Below, in pieces: positions 16,359-27,600 of a DNA stretch of 64,000 nucleotides. Location of the stretch: the NCBI RefSeq assembly GCF_042665155.1, contig NZ_JBHTCG010000009.1, positions 124,001 through 188,000 on the forward strand, written 5' to 3'. The stretch comes from Sphaerisporangium rhizosphaerae (GTDB taxonomy: Bacteria > Actinomycetota > Actinomycetes > Streptosporangiales > Streptosporangiaceae). The translations under genes and the position numbers were made by a program. The notes below the pieces were generated by a model. The model ran no database searches and had not been told where the DNA came from. It was given only the letters and a program-made list of their open reading frames with translations. Numbering within the stretch: the first letter of the stretch is position 1; the number at the start of each line of letters is the position of its first letter.

Positions 16359-18200
16359 ATGAACGACCCCATCGCCATCATCGGAATGGGGTTCCGGCCC
16401 CCCGGCCCGTCCGGCCCCGGCGACCTGGGAGGGCCGCTCGAAGACGCCCTGGCCACCGCCGTCGAGCCCCCCGGCCCCTCCTCCAGGAACGCGCCAATGC
16501 CCGACCGGCTGTACCTCGACACGCACGCGCCCCCCGTCGGCAGGGGCCGCACCCATCTCGGCGTGGGGGGGCCTTTCGCGCGCGCGGACAGCGTGTACGC
16601 GGAGGCGAGGAGGCGCAGGCCCGGCAGGAGGGGGCGGCTGCGGGACGCGCGGGGATGGCTCCCGGACGCGGAGGGGCTCCTGTCGCACGCCGACGGGCTC
16701 CTCCCCCACGCGCAGAGGCTCTCTCCGGACGCGGACGGCCTCCTCCCGCACGCGGAGGGGCCTGTGCCGGACATGCACGGCTTCGACGCGGTGCTCTTCG
16801 GCATGGACGCCGACCAGGCGGCGGGCCTGGACCCGCGCCAGCGCCTGCTGATGATGACCGCGTGGGAGGCGCTGGAGGACGCCGGCCTTCGCCCGAGCCG
16901 CGTCGTGGGCGGCCGCACGGCCGTCTTCATCGGAAACGCGCACATGGACGAGCCCGAACGTCCCTCCCGCCCGTCCCGTGCCCCCCTCAGGACGCTCACC
17001 CCGCGCGACCACCGCGGCACGCTCTCCCGGCGGTTGTCGGCCACCTTCGGACTGTGCGGGCCGAGCGTGACCCTGGACACCGCCTGCACGTCCTCGCTGA
17101 CCGCCGTCCACCTGGCCTGCCAGAGCCTGCGCACCGGCGATACCGGCCTGGCGCTCGCGGGCGGGGTCGACCTGCGACCGCTCGCCGACGACGGCGCCTC
17201 AGGTCCCTGGGACGCGCTGACGGTCCAGGACGCCCGCCGCGGGTTCGCCCGCGTGCCGGCGCGCGGACGCCGCCAGGGGGACGGCGTCCGGGTCGTCGTG
17301 CTCAAGAGGCTCGACCGCGCCCTCGCGGACGGCGACGCGATCCGCGGCGTCATCCTCGGCACGGCGGTCTCCAGCGACGGCGCGACGGACGGGCCCGTGC
17401 TCAGGCCGGCCGCGTCCGGCATGATCGACGCGCTCCGCTGGGCGTACCAGGACGCCGGAGCCGACCCCACGGCCGTCGACCGCCGCGAACGGCCGCCGCT
17501 CGCGGGAGCGGACGGAGCCGAAGACGGCCCGGGGTACGTACGGGCGGACTCCGGCATGGCCGGGCTGATGAGCACCGTCCTGCGCCTGGAGCAGGAGCCG
17601 CGGCAGGACCTGGACCTGGAGTACGGCATGGCGCCGCCGACGCCCGCTTCCGACGGCCCAGGGACGCCCGTCCCGTGGCACCGGCCGGCCGTTCCCGCGT
17701 CGCCCGCGCCACACGACCTGCCCGAGGGGGCCGTCGCCAGGGTGAGCGGCACGGGGTTGTCGGCGGTGAACGTGCACGTCGTGCTCGGCCGGGCACCGGC
17801 CGCGCCGCCCCGCCGCTCCCCCGCGTCGCGGCGCCACCACCTGTTCACCATGTCCGCCCTCAGCCAGGAGGCGCTGGCCCGGCTGGCCCGCGCCTACCTC
17901 GACCTGCTCGAAGGCGACGACGCCCCGCCGCTGAGCGACCTGTGCTACAGCGCGGCCGTCCGCCGCGACCACCACCCGCTCCGGTTCGCCGCGGTCGTGG
18001 AGTCGGCGGGAGACCTGCGCGAGGCGCTGGCCGCCTTCCCTCAGCCGGGCCCCTCGACCGGCGCGCCGCTCGACGGCCTCGCCGCCAGGTACCTGCGCGG
18101 GGAGGAGCCCACCGACTGGGAGGGCGCCTTCGACGTCGGAGCGGTGTTCGTCCGTCTCCCCCTCTACCCGTGGCGAGCCGCCCCTCACGGGTCCGGCTGA
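16359..18200 (+). CDS. Degenerate type I polyketide synthase fragment (ketosynthase without His motifs, AT deleted)
   Basis: 613 aa. Begins like a modular ketosynthase (DPIAIIGMGFR) and keeps the core LDPRQRLLMMTAWEALEDAGL (158-176) and the active-site Cys243 in DTACTSSLTAVHLACQSL. The HGTGT histidine motif is missing (RRERPPLAG at about 375-383), and the NIGH-type lysine/histidine motif is replaced by YVRADSGMAG (393-402). Residues about 73-138 are an insertion of LLPHADG-like repeats. After NVHVVL (471-476) comes a normal post-KS linker, but this jumps directly to a post-AT ending (LAARYLRGEEPTDWE ... LPLYPW, 574-604), so the acyltransferase domain is deleted. No ACP is present. GAGGGGGG precedes the ATG. 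Condensation activity is very unlikely: a pseudogene, or an exapted protein. Confidence 0.8.
   Translation: MNDPIAIIGMGFRPPGPSGPGDLGGPLEDALATAVEPPGPSSRNAPMPDRLYLDTHAPPVGRGRTHLGVGGPFARADSVYAEARRRRPGRRGRLRDARGWLPDAEGLLSHADGLLPHAQRLSPDADGLLPHAEGPVPDMHGFDAVLFGMDADQAAGLDPRQRLLMMTAWEALEDAGLRPSRVVGGRTAVFIGNAHMDEPERPSRPSRAPLRTLTPRDHRGTLSRRLSATFGLCGPSVTLDTACTSSLTAVHLACQSLRTGDTGLALAGGVDLRPLADDGASGPWDALTVQDARRGFARVPARGRRQGDGVRVVVLKRLDRALADGDAIRGVILGTAVSSDGATDGPVLRPAASGMIDALRWAYQDAGADPTAVDRRERPPLAGADGAEDGPGYVRADSGMAGLMSTVLRLEQEPRQDLDLEYGMAPPTPASDGPGTPVPWHRPAVPASPAPHDLPEGAVARVSGTGLSAVNVHVVLGRAPAAPPRRSPASRRHHLFTMSALSQEALARLARAYLDLLEGDDAPPLSDLCYSAAVRRDHHPLRFAAVVESAGDLREALAAFPQPGPSTGAPLDGLAARYLRGEEPTDWEGAFDVGAVFVRLPLYPWRAAPHGSG
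16658..16772 (+). repeat. In-frame repeat insertion within the ketosynthase
   Basis: About five imperfect units of roughly 21 bp encode (L)LPHADG-like heptapeptides, between the usual GGF and FDAxFFG segments of the ketosynthase fold. Confidence 0.7.
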
Positions 18201-18251
18201 CCCGCCACCGCGGCCGGCGCACGCGATCGCGGCGCTTCCGCGATCGCGGCC

Positions 18252-18378
18252 AAGGGACGGACGCCCTCGCGGACAGGGGCGGACGTCTCTGTGGTCAAGG
18301 GCGGGGCATCTGTGGTCAGGGACGGACGCCCCGCGATCAGGGGCGGACGTTCCGGTCAGGGGGCGGACGTCCTCGCGG
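18252..18378. repeat. Degenerate minisatellite reaching into the AtuA-like gene
   Basis: About six units of 19-23 bp resembling GGGGCGGACGTCC...GGTCA fill the gap between the ketosynthase relic and the end of the convergent gene, running past its stop at 18356. Confidence 0.7.
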
Positions 18379-20212
18379 CCCTGGCGGCGAGGACGGCGGA
18401 CGGCGGGACCTCGACCAGGCGGGACAGGACGAACTCCCCGAGTGCCTTGGCCTGGGCGTCGAAGCGGCTGGTCGCCGTCGCCCCCTCGCCCAGCAGGCCG
18501 TGCACCACGAAGTTCAGCGCCCGCAGGTTGGGCAGCTCGTGGCGGTCGATCGGCAGGCCGGCGGCCTCGGGGAGCAGTTCGCGCAGCCGGTCGACGGTGA
18601 GCGCGCGCCGCATCCAGGCGTAGGACTCCTCGTCGCGCGCCCACAGGCCGAGGTTGGCGTTCCCGCCCTTGTCGCCGGACCGCGCGTCGGCCACCTCGCC
18701 CAGCGGCACCCGCACCGGGGAGTCGCCCGCGTCCCCCGGCGTCACGGCCGGTCCGCTCGCGGCCGGTCGGCGCACAGCCGGGCCGGTCAGGGCGGGGCCG
18801 GTCAGGGCGGGGCCGGTCAGGGCGGGGCCGGTCAGGGCGGGGTCGGCGGTGGGGGGCCAGGGGACGGGCTCGACGGTGCCGTCGGGCAGGACGACGCGGT
18901 GGTCGACCTCGCTGATCGGGACGGTCGCCGGCCAGTACGTGCCGTAGCTGCGCGCTCCCTGGGGCGTCCCTGTGGCGTAGAACCCGGGATAGCTGCCGAG
19001 TGCGAGCCCGACGACCAGGCCGGAGAACGCCCGTCCGACGGCCTTCTCCTGCGGTCCCTTGACCGCGACGCGCAGCAGGCACGAGGCGGCGTTCTGGTCG
19101 GCGGCGTCCGGCGCGGCCGTGCCGACGCGCTGGAAGTCGGCCGAGCACCCCTCGCCCAGCCCCTCCCGCACCGCGCGCTCGGCGAGCGCGGCCTTCTCCT
19201 CGATGTGGCGGCCGGTCAGCACGAGGGTGATCTCGTTCTCGTAGCCGCCGAGCGCGGTGATCGCGACCTTGGCGAAGGGCGACGGGGGCGCGCCGCGCGT
19301 CCCGCTGATCTCGACGCGGTCCGGGCCGGCCTGCCTCAGCGTCACGGTGTCCAGGAGCGTGGTCACGTCCGGGTTCAGGTACCGGGTGTCCTGGATCTCG
19401 TAGACGAGCTGCGCGGTGACCGTGCCGACCGTCACCGCTCCCCCGGTGCCCGGGTGCTTGGTGATGACCGCGCCGCCGTCGGCCGCCACCTCGGCGATCG
19501 GGAAGCCGAGACGGGTGAGGCCGGGGAGCTCCAGGAAGGAGGAGTAGTTGCCGCCGGTGGCCTGCGCCCCGCACTCGATGACGTGCCCGGCGGCGACGGC
19601 CCCGGCGAGGCGGTCCCAGTCGTCGCGGGCCCAGCCGTGCCACCACGCCGCCGGTCCGGCGGTGAGCGCGGCGTCGCTGACCCGGCCGCAGACGACGATG
19701 TCGGCGCCCGCCGAGAGCGCGCGGGCGATGCCCCATCCGCCGAGGTAGGCGTTGGCGGTGAGCGGCGTGAGCCCCGACCCGGCGAGCGGGGTGCCGCGCT
19801 CGGCGTGCGCCAGCGGATGGCCGGCGGCCTGCAGCTCGCCGAGCCGGTCCAGCAGGTCGTCCCCGGTGACGCAGGCGACGCGCGGCGACAGACCGGCGGC
19901 GTCCGCCAGGGCGGTGAGACGGGCGGCCAGCCCGCGCGGGTTCAGCCCGCCCGCGTTCACGACCACCTTGGTCCCCCGGTCGAGGACCGCGCCGAGGACG
20001 GGGGCGAGCTGCGCAGGAAAGCTCGCCGCGTAGCCGGCCTCGGGGTCGCGGGCCCGCCCCTTGGCCAGGACGAGCATCGTCACCTCGGCCAGGTAGTCGC
20101 CGGTGACGACGTCCACCTCGCCGCCGGTCACCATCTCGGCGAAGGCCGTGTGCCTGTCCCCGTAGAACCCCGAGGCGTTGGCGATGCGGACCGGCCGGCG
20201 CGCGGCGTCCAT
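18356..20212 (-). CDS. AtuA-like / DUF1446 family protein
   Basis: 618 aa. The N-terminal DUF1446 domain (about residues 8-450) shows RIANASGFYGDR, VNAGGLNP, TANAYLGGWGIARAL, VCGRVSDAAL and TGGNYSSF. A C-terminal AtuA-like domain (about 500-600: ADARSGDKGGNANLGLW ... NLRALNFVVHGLL) follows. The family includes acyclic-terpene utilisation protein AtuA, whose reaction is unknown. A five-residue tandem repeat (ALTGP, four copies, about residues 455-477) sits in the interdomain linker. No acyl-CoA carboxylase genes (atuC/F) adjoin, so terpene catabolism is only suggested. It is convergent with the ketosynthase relic. Confidence 0.87.
   Translation of the reverse strand: MDAARRPVRIANASGFYGDRHTAFAEMVTGGEVDVVTGDYLAEVTMLVLAKGRARDPEAGYAASFPAQLAPVLGAVLDRGTKVVVNAGGLNPRGLAARLTALADAAGLSPRVACVTGDDLLDRLGELQAAGHPLAHAERGTPLAGSGLTPLTANAYLGGWGIARALSAGADIVVCGRVSDAALTAGPAAWWHGWARDDWDRLAGAVAAGHVIECGAQATGGNYSSFLELPGLTRLGFPIAEVAADGGAVITKHPGTGGAVTVGTVTAQLVYEIQDTRYLNPDVTTLLDTVTLRQAGPDRVEISGTRGAPPSPFAKVAITALGGYENEITLVLTGRHIEEKAALAERAVREGLGEGCSADFQRVGTAAPDAADQNAASCLLRVAVKGPQEKAVGRAFSGLVVGLALGSYPGFYATGTPQGARSYGTYWPATVPISEVDHRVVLPDGTVEPVPWPPTADPALTGPALTGPALTGPALTGPAVRRPAASGPAVTPGDAGDSPVRVPLGEVADARSGDKGGNANLGLWARDEESYAWMRRALTVDRLRELLPEAAGLPIDRHELPNLRALNFVVHGLLGEGATATSRFDAQAKALGEFVLSRLVEVPPSAVLAARAARTSAP
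18779..18842. repeat. 15-bp tandem repeat in the AtuA-like gene
   Basis: Four near-exact copies of GGGCCGGTCAGGGCG encode the ALTGP repeat on the minus strand. The units are almost identical, so the expansion is probably recent. Confidence 0.9.
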
Positions 20213-20303
20213 CGCGCCCTCCTCACCTGCTCACCCGAACGATCTTCCCGCCTACTGTGCCACGCCGGCGGCGTCCGCCGTACAGATCGCCCGGAGGAAA
20301 CGC

Positions 20304-20336
20304 GTGCGGGCCGGCCGGAGCCCGGCCGGCCCGCAC
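20304..20336. terminator. katG terminator hairpin
   Basis: Perfect 15-bp stem GTGCGGGCCGGCCGG / CCGGCCGGCCCGCAC with a 3-nt loop, just downstream of the katG stop on the minus strand. Confidence 0.75.
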
Positions 20337-20343
20337 GTCGCGA

Positions 20344-22575
<2,232 letters not shown>

Positions 22576-22610
22576 GGAGATCCTTAGGGACTAGGCGAAT
22601 ATCAGGGTGC

Positions 22611-23042
22611 TCAGGAACTGCGGGCGGTGGAACAGTCGTGGCACAGGCCCCAGTAGGTGACCTCGGCCTCGTCTATCGAGAACGCGTGGTCGTCGGAGGC
22701 GGTCAGGCACGGCGCCTCGCCGACCGCGCAGTCGACGTCGGCGACGACGCCGCACGAGCGGCACACGACGTGGTGGTGGTTGTCACCGACGCGCGACTCG
22801 TAGCGGGCCACCGAGCCGGACGGCTGGATGCGGCGCACCAGGCCCGCGGCCGTCAGCGCGTGCAGCGAGTCGTACACGGCCTGGTGGGACACCTCGGGGA
22901 GGTCACGGCGCACGGCGCGGATGATCGAGTCGGTGTCGGCGTGCGGATGCGCGTACACCGCGCTCAGCACCGCCACCCGTGGACGGGTGACGCGCATCGC
23001 CGCGCCGCGCAGCATCCGCTGGTATTCCGAGGTCGTGGCCAC
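22611..23042 (-). CDS. furA: Fur-family regulator FurA
   Basis: 143 aa. N-terminal winged helix (about residues 10-80: RVTRPRVAVLSAV ... SHQAVYDSLHALTAAGLV) and a dimerisation/metal domain with DNHHHVVCRSCG and a second Cys pair CHDC near the C-terminus, giving a four-Cys structural zinc site. FurA homologues repress katG and themselves and lose DNA binding on oxidation. The GTG start at 23042 has no clear ribosome-binding site and lies close to the operator, consistent with a leaderless or near-leaderless transcript. Confidence 0.94.
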   Translation of the reverse strand: MATTSEYQRMLRGAAMRVTRPRVAVLSAVYAHPHADTDSIIRAVRRDLPEVSHQAVYDSLHALTAAGLVRRIQPSGSVARYESRVGDNHHHVVCRSCGVVADVDCAVGEAPCLTASDDHAFSIDEAEVTYWGLCHDCSTARSS

Positions 23043-23061
23043 CGCAAAAGACTGGCCTATT

Positions 23062-23080
23062 TTCTTGAATCAGTCAAGAA
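23062..23080. promoter_or_regulatory. FurA box
   Basis: TTCTTGA-ATCAG-TCAAGAA, perfect 7-bp arms with a 5-bp spacer, 20 bp upstream of the furA start. This matches the AT-rich inverted repeat bound by actinobacterial FurA, so autoregulation of furA-katG is expected. Confidence 0.8.
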
Positions 23081-23150
23081 TACGCGCCGCCGAGTCGGAC
23101 GATGTTCACCCGGCGGACACGCGGAGTCCCCGGGCCGGGAAGGATGAGCG

Positions 23151-23209
23151 GGTCACCTGGCACGGCGGGAAGATGCGCCGGTCACCCGGCACGGCGGGGA
23201 GGGACGGCC
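23151..23209. repeat. Two-copy tandem repeat upstream of the GntR gene
   Basis: A 29-30-bp unit beginning GGTCACC(T/C)GGCACGGCGGG is present twice (23151-23179, 23180-23209). No gene lies in the 23043-23357 gap. Confidence 0.7.
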
Positions 23210-23357
23210 GGTGACCGGTGCGAGCACAGGACGCCCCAGCCCCGGAATCCGGTACGTAGCATGCTGCATGTCAACATTCGGGACGGCAAGGGGTGTTCCG
23301 GTCATTCAGCGGTAGAGTCCCCCAGGAGTCGAACCACAGCGGAAAGGTCCCCCCTCG

Positions 23358-24083
23358 GTGCGAACGGTCGGCGGCGCGTCCAGCCTCACGGAGCAGGTGA
23401 TCGCGGCCGTCCGTGAGGCGATCCACTCCGGCGAGCTCCGTCCCGGCGAGCTGTACTCGGTGTACCAGCTCGCCGCGCAGCTCAACGTCTCCCGCACGCC
23501 CGTGCGCGAGGCCATGCTGCGCCTGGCCGAGGCGGGCATGGTCCGCTTCGAGCGCAGCCGGGGCTTTCGCGTGCTGCGGCGCGACCCCAAGGAGATCGCC
23601 GAGGTGTTCCAGCTCCGGCTGCTGCTGGAGGTCCCGGCGGCGCGCGTCGCCGCCCGCCGTGCCGGTCCCGAGGTCGTCGAGGGCATGCGTGGCGAGCTGG
23701 CGCTGATGCGCGCCGCCGCCGAGCAGGACGACGAGCCGCGTTTCATGCGCCACGACCGCGCCTTCCACGACCTGCTGCTGAACGCCGGCGCCAACCGCAG
23801 GCTCGTCGGCATCGTCGGCAACCTGCGCGACGCGACGATGACGCTGGGCGCCTCCACCGTCGAGCGCTCGCGCTCGCTGGTGGACATCGCCGCCGAGCAC
23901 GAGCCGATCCTGGCCGCGGTGGAGGCCGGCGACGCCGCCGCGGCGGCCGCGGCGATGCGCGCCCACGTCGCGCGCAGCGGCGAGCTGCTGCTGGCGCAGG
24001 TCGCGGCCGAGAACGGGGTCGCCGCCGACCCTGAGGACGTCGACCTGATCCGCGCCCCCGGCGTCGCCGAGGCCGAGTCCTAG
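23358..24083 (+). CDS. GntR-family regulator, FCD subfamily
   Basis: 241 aa. N-terminal GntR winged helix (about residues 8-75: SLTEQVIAAVREAIHSGEL, recognition helix NVSRTPVREAMLRLAEAG) and a C-terminal all-helical FCD ligand domain (about 85-220) with the metal/ligand residues in RHDRAFHDLLL and EHEPILAAVEAGDA plus AMRAHVARS. FCD regulators typically sense organic acids and control catabolic operons. GAAAGG precedes the GTG. Neighbours do not form an obvious target operon; the convergent acyl-CoA-synthetase-like gene is the nearest metabolic gene. Confidence 0.9.
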   Translation: MRTVGGASSLTEQVIAAVREAIHSGELRPGELYSVYQLAAQLNVSRTPVREAMLRLAEAGMVRFERSRGFRVLRRDPKEIAEVFQLRLLLEVPAARVAARRAGPEVVEGMRGELALMRAAAEQDDEPRFMRHDRAFHDLLLNAGANRRLVGIVGNLRDATMTLGASTVERSRSLVDIAAEHEPILAAVEAGDAAAAAAAMRAHVARSGELLLAQVAAENGVAADPEDVDLIRAPGVAEAES

Positions 24084-24162
24084 CACGCCGGCCCGCGGAC
24101 CGGCGGGCCGCCCTGCCGAGGTCCCGCGCCTGCCAGGCGCGCCGCCGGCGGTGCGGGGAAGG

Positions 24163-25875
<1,713 letters not shown>

Positions 25876-26229
25876 GTCGTTCTCCTCCCGGCGCTGCCGT
25901 GCCTGCACGATGGTGGACCCGGACGGCCCCCTCGTGCCACCCCCGGACGGCGCCGGACGCCGCTCCCGCCCGGCCCGCGCACCGCGTGCACGGCCGTGAC
26001 CTGCGCTTTCGGGCGGAGTTATCATCGAAGATGAGGAAGCGATCGAACGCCTGAACGCCTTCGGCCTCGCGGCGCCGCCCCGCTCGGGCGGCGCTTGGAC
26101 CCGGCTCTGCGCATGGCCGACCGCTTCCTCCATCTCTGCCCGCCGCTCCCCGAGATGTGCGGCGCCGGCGGGGGCGGCGTCCACGGCGAGGTGACGCTCG
26201 GAGCGGGGGCGACAGCTGAGGAGAGGCGT

Positions 26230-26967
26230 TCAGCTCCGGTAGAGGCGCTCGGCGTACTGGGCGCCGTAGTACCGCTCCAGCTCCGCGAGACTCTCCTCGG
26301 TCGGCTGGATGGCCTTGACGATCTGCGCGTGCGGCGGCAGGACGCCCGGGTCCCAGGTGGCGGGCTTCCAGAGCGACGAGCGCATGAACGCCTTGGCGCA
26401 GTGGAAGAAGATCTGCTCGATCTCCACGACGAGGGCCAGTTGCGGCCGGTGTCCCTTGACGACCATCTGGTCGAAGAACGGGGCCTCGCGCAGCAGGCGG
26501 GCGCGGCCGTTGATGCGCAGCGTCTCGTTGCGGCCGGGCACGAGGTAGATCAGGCCGACGTGCGGGTTGGCCAGGATGTTGAGGAAGCCGTCGGCCCGGC
26601 GGTTGCCCGGGCGCTCGGGGATGGCGATCGTGGTGTCGTCCAGGACGAGCGTGAACCCGGGCGGGTCGCCCTTCGGCGAGACGTCGCAGGCGCCGTCCGC
26701 GTCCGCCGTGGCGATCAGGCAGAACGGGGAGGCCGCGAGCCACTCCCGGTCGAGCTCGTGCAGCGCCGTGCGCTCCTTGGTGACCGCCCGGGGCATCACC
26801 TCGCCGAGCAGCGCGCGCAGCTCGGCTTCGGAGGTGACCTCGGCGTATCCCTCCCGCGAGGCCCGCGTGCCGGACGCCGCGCCGGACGCGCGCCCGATGG
26901 CCTCCTCCAGACGGTCGGCCGCACAGGCGGCCCCGCTCTCCTCGACGTCCTGGACGTTCTCCGGCAC
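26230..26967 (-). CDS. MSMEG_1061-type FMN-dependent PPOX flavoprotein
   Basis: 245 aa. Pyridoxamine-5'-phosphate-oxidase-like split beta-barrel with flavin contacts in ASPFCLIATADADGACDVSPKGDPPGF, IAIPERPGNRRADGFLNILANPHVGLIY and ETLRINGRARLL. The C-terminal KAFMRSSLWKPATW is characteristic of this actinobacterial subfamily, whose physiological substrate is unknown. The first 50 residues are Ala/Gly-rich and may be linker. AAGGGGATACC precedes the GTG start. No clear operon. Confidence 0.88.
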   Translation of the reverse strand: MPENVQDVEESGAACAADRLEEAIGRASGAASGTRASREGYAEVTSEAELRALLGEVMPRAVTKERTALHELDREWLAASPFCLIATADADGACDVSPKGDPPGFTLVLDDTTIAIPERPGNRRADGFLNILANPHVGLIYLVPGRNETLRINGRARLLREAPFFDQMVVKGHRPQLALVVEIEQIFFHCAKAFMRSSLWKPATWDPGVLPPHAQIVKAIQPTEESLAELERYYGAQYAERLYRS

Positions 26968-27054
26968 GGTATCCCCTTCCGCTACCCGATCATGACCGAG
27001 GTCAGCCTATTTCATCGGTCTTATACGCTTTTGCGGGGGTCGTCACCCTTTGCA

Positions 27055-27309
27055 TCACTTCCAGCGGAAGTAGACGAACAGGCGGCCGTGGTTCTTGGCG
27101 TCCTTGTCGATGCGGTGGTAGAGGGCCTTGACCTCCTTCTGGTCGAGGAAGCGCAGCACCTTCTTCTTGAGCTGGCCGGACCCCTTGCCGGGGATGATCT
27201 CGACCTCGGTGGCCTTCTTCTGCACCGCCTCCTGGATGATGCCGCGCAGCGCCCGGTCGATCTCGCCGCCCTTGTTGTAGATGTCATGGAGATCAAGCTT
27301 CAGCTTCAC
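27055..27309 (-). CDS. Small Smr-domain protein
   Basis: 84 aa if the GTG at 27309 (VKLKLDLHDIYNKGG) is used. Longer starts up to 27387 exist but add an unconserved extension. The Smr signature LDLHD...EIDRALRGIIQEAV and the loop VEIIPGKGSGQLKKKVLRFL are clear. Stand-alone Smr proteins may act as nucleases or nucleic-acid-binding factors; a MutS2 body is absent. It lies upstream of and divergent from the subtilase gene. Confidence 0.8.
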   Translation of the reverse strand: MKLKLDLHDIYNKGGEIDRALRGIIQEAVQKKATEVEIIPGKGSGQLKKKVLRFLDQKEVKALYHRIDKDAKNHGRLFVYFRWK

Positions 27310-27547
27310 GCCCGTGATTGTACGCGGCCCGCTTTGGAACGGTCCGCTAACTGCGACGATCACAGCATTTAACCGTTCCATGTCCACATTTGGTCAGATA
27401 TTGCTGCTGATCGGGGCTTACCGCGATCTAGGCGGAAAAGTGGCGCGCATCTAGACTCCGTCTGAGTTCGGCGACCCGGAGACGGCTCGCCGGCCAGTGT
27501 CGCCCGACGGGGAGGGTGGGGTCCTTTCCCGTGCGCACGGGTGACGC

Positions 27548-27600
27548 GACTCCTCCATGCCCGCCGGACGGCGAGTCCAGGTGGTTCACCAGGAGGTGTC
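27548..27600 (+). promoter_or_regulatory. Leader with possible Shine-Dalgarno-sequestering stem
   Basis: GACTCCTCC (27548-27556) can pair with GGAGGTGTC (27592-27600) at 8 of 9 positions, burying the strong ribosome-binding site AGGAGG and ending one base before the GTG start of the protease. GGTGgttCACC lies inside the loop. Confidence 0.4.

Noticed and set aside
27410..27600. Known riboswitch class (c-di-AMP, cobalamin, SAM) in the protease leader
   Set aside because: GC-rich stems exist but no diagnostic conserved loops of these classes could be recognised.
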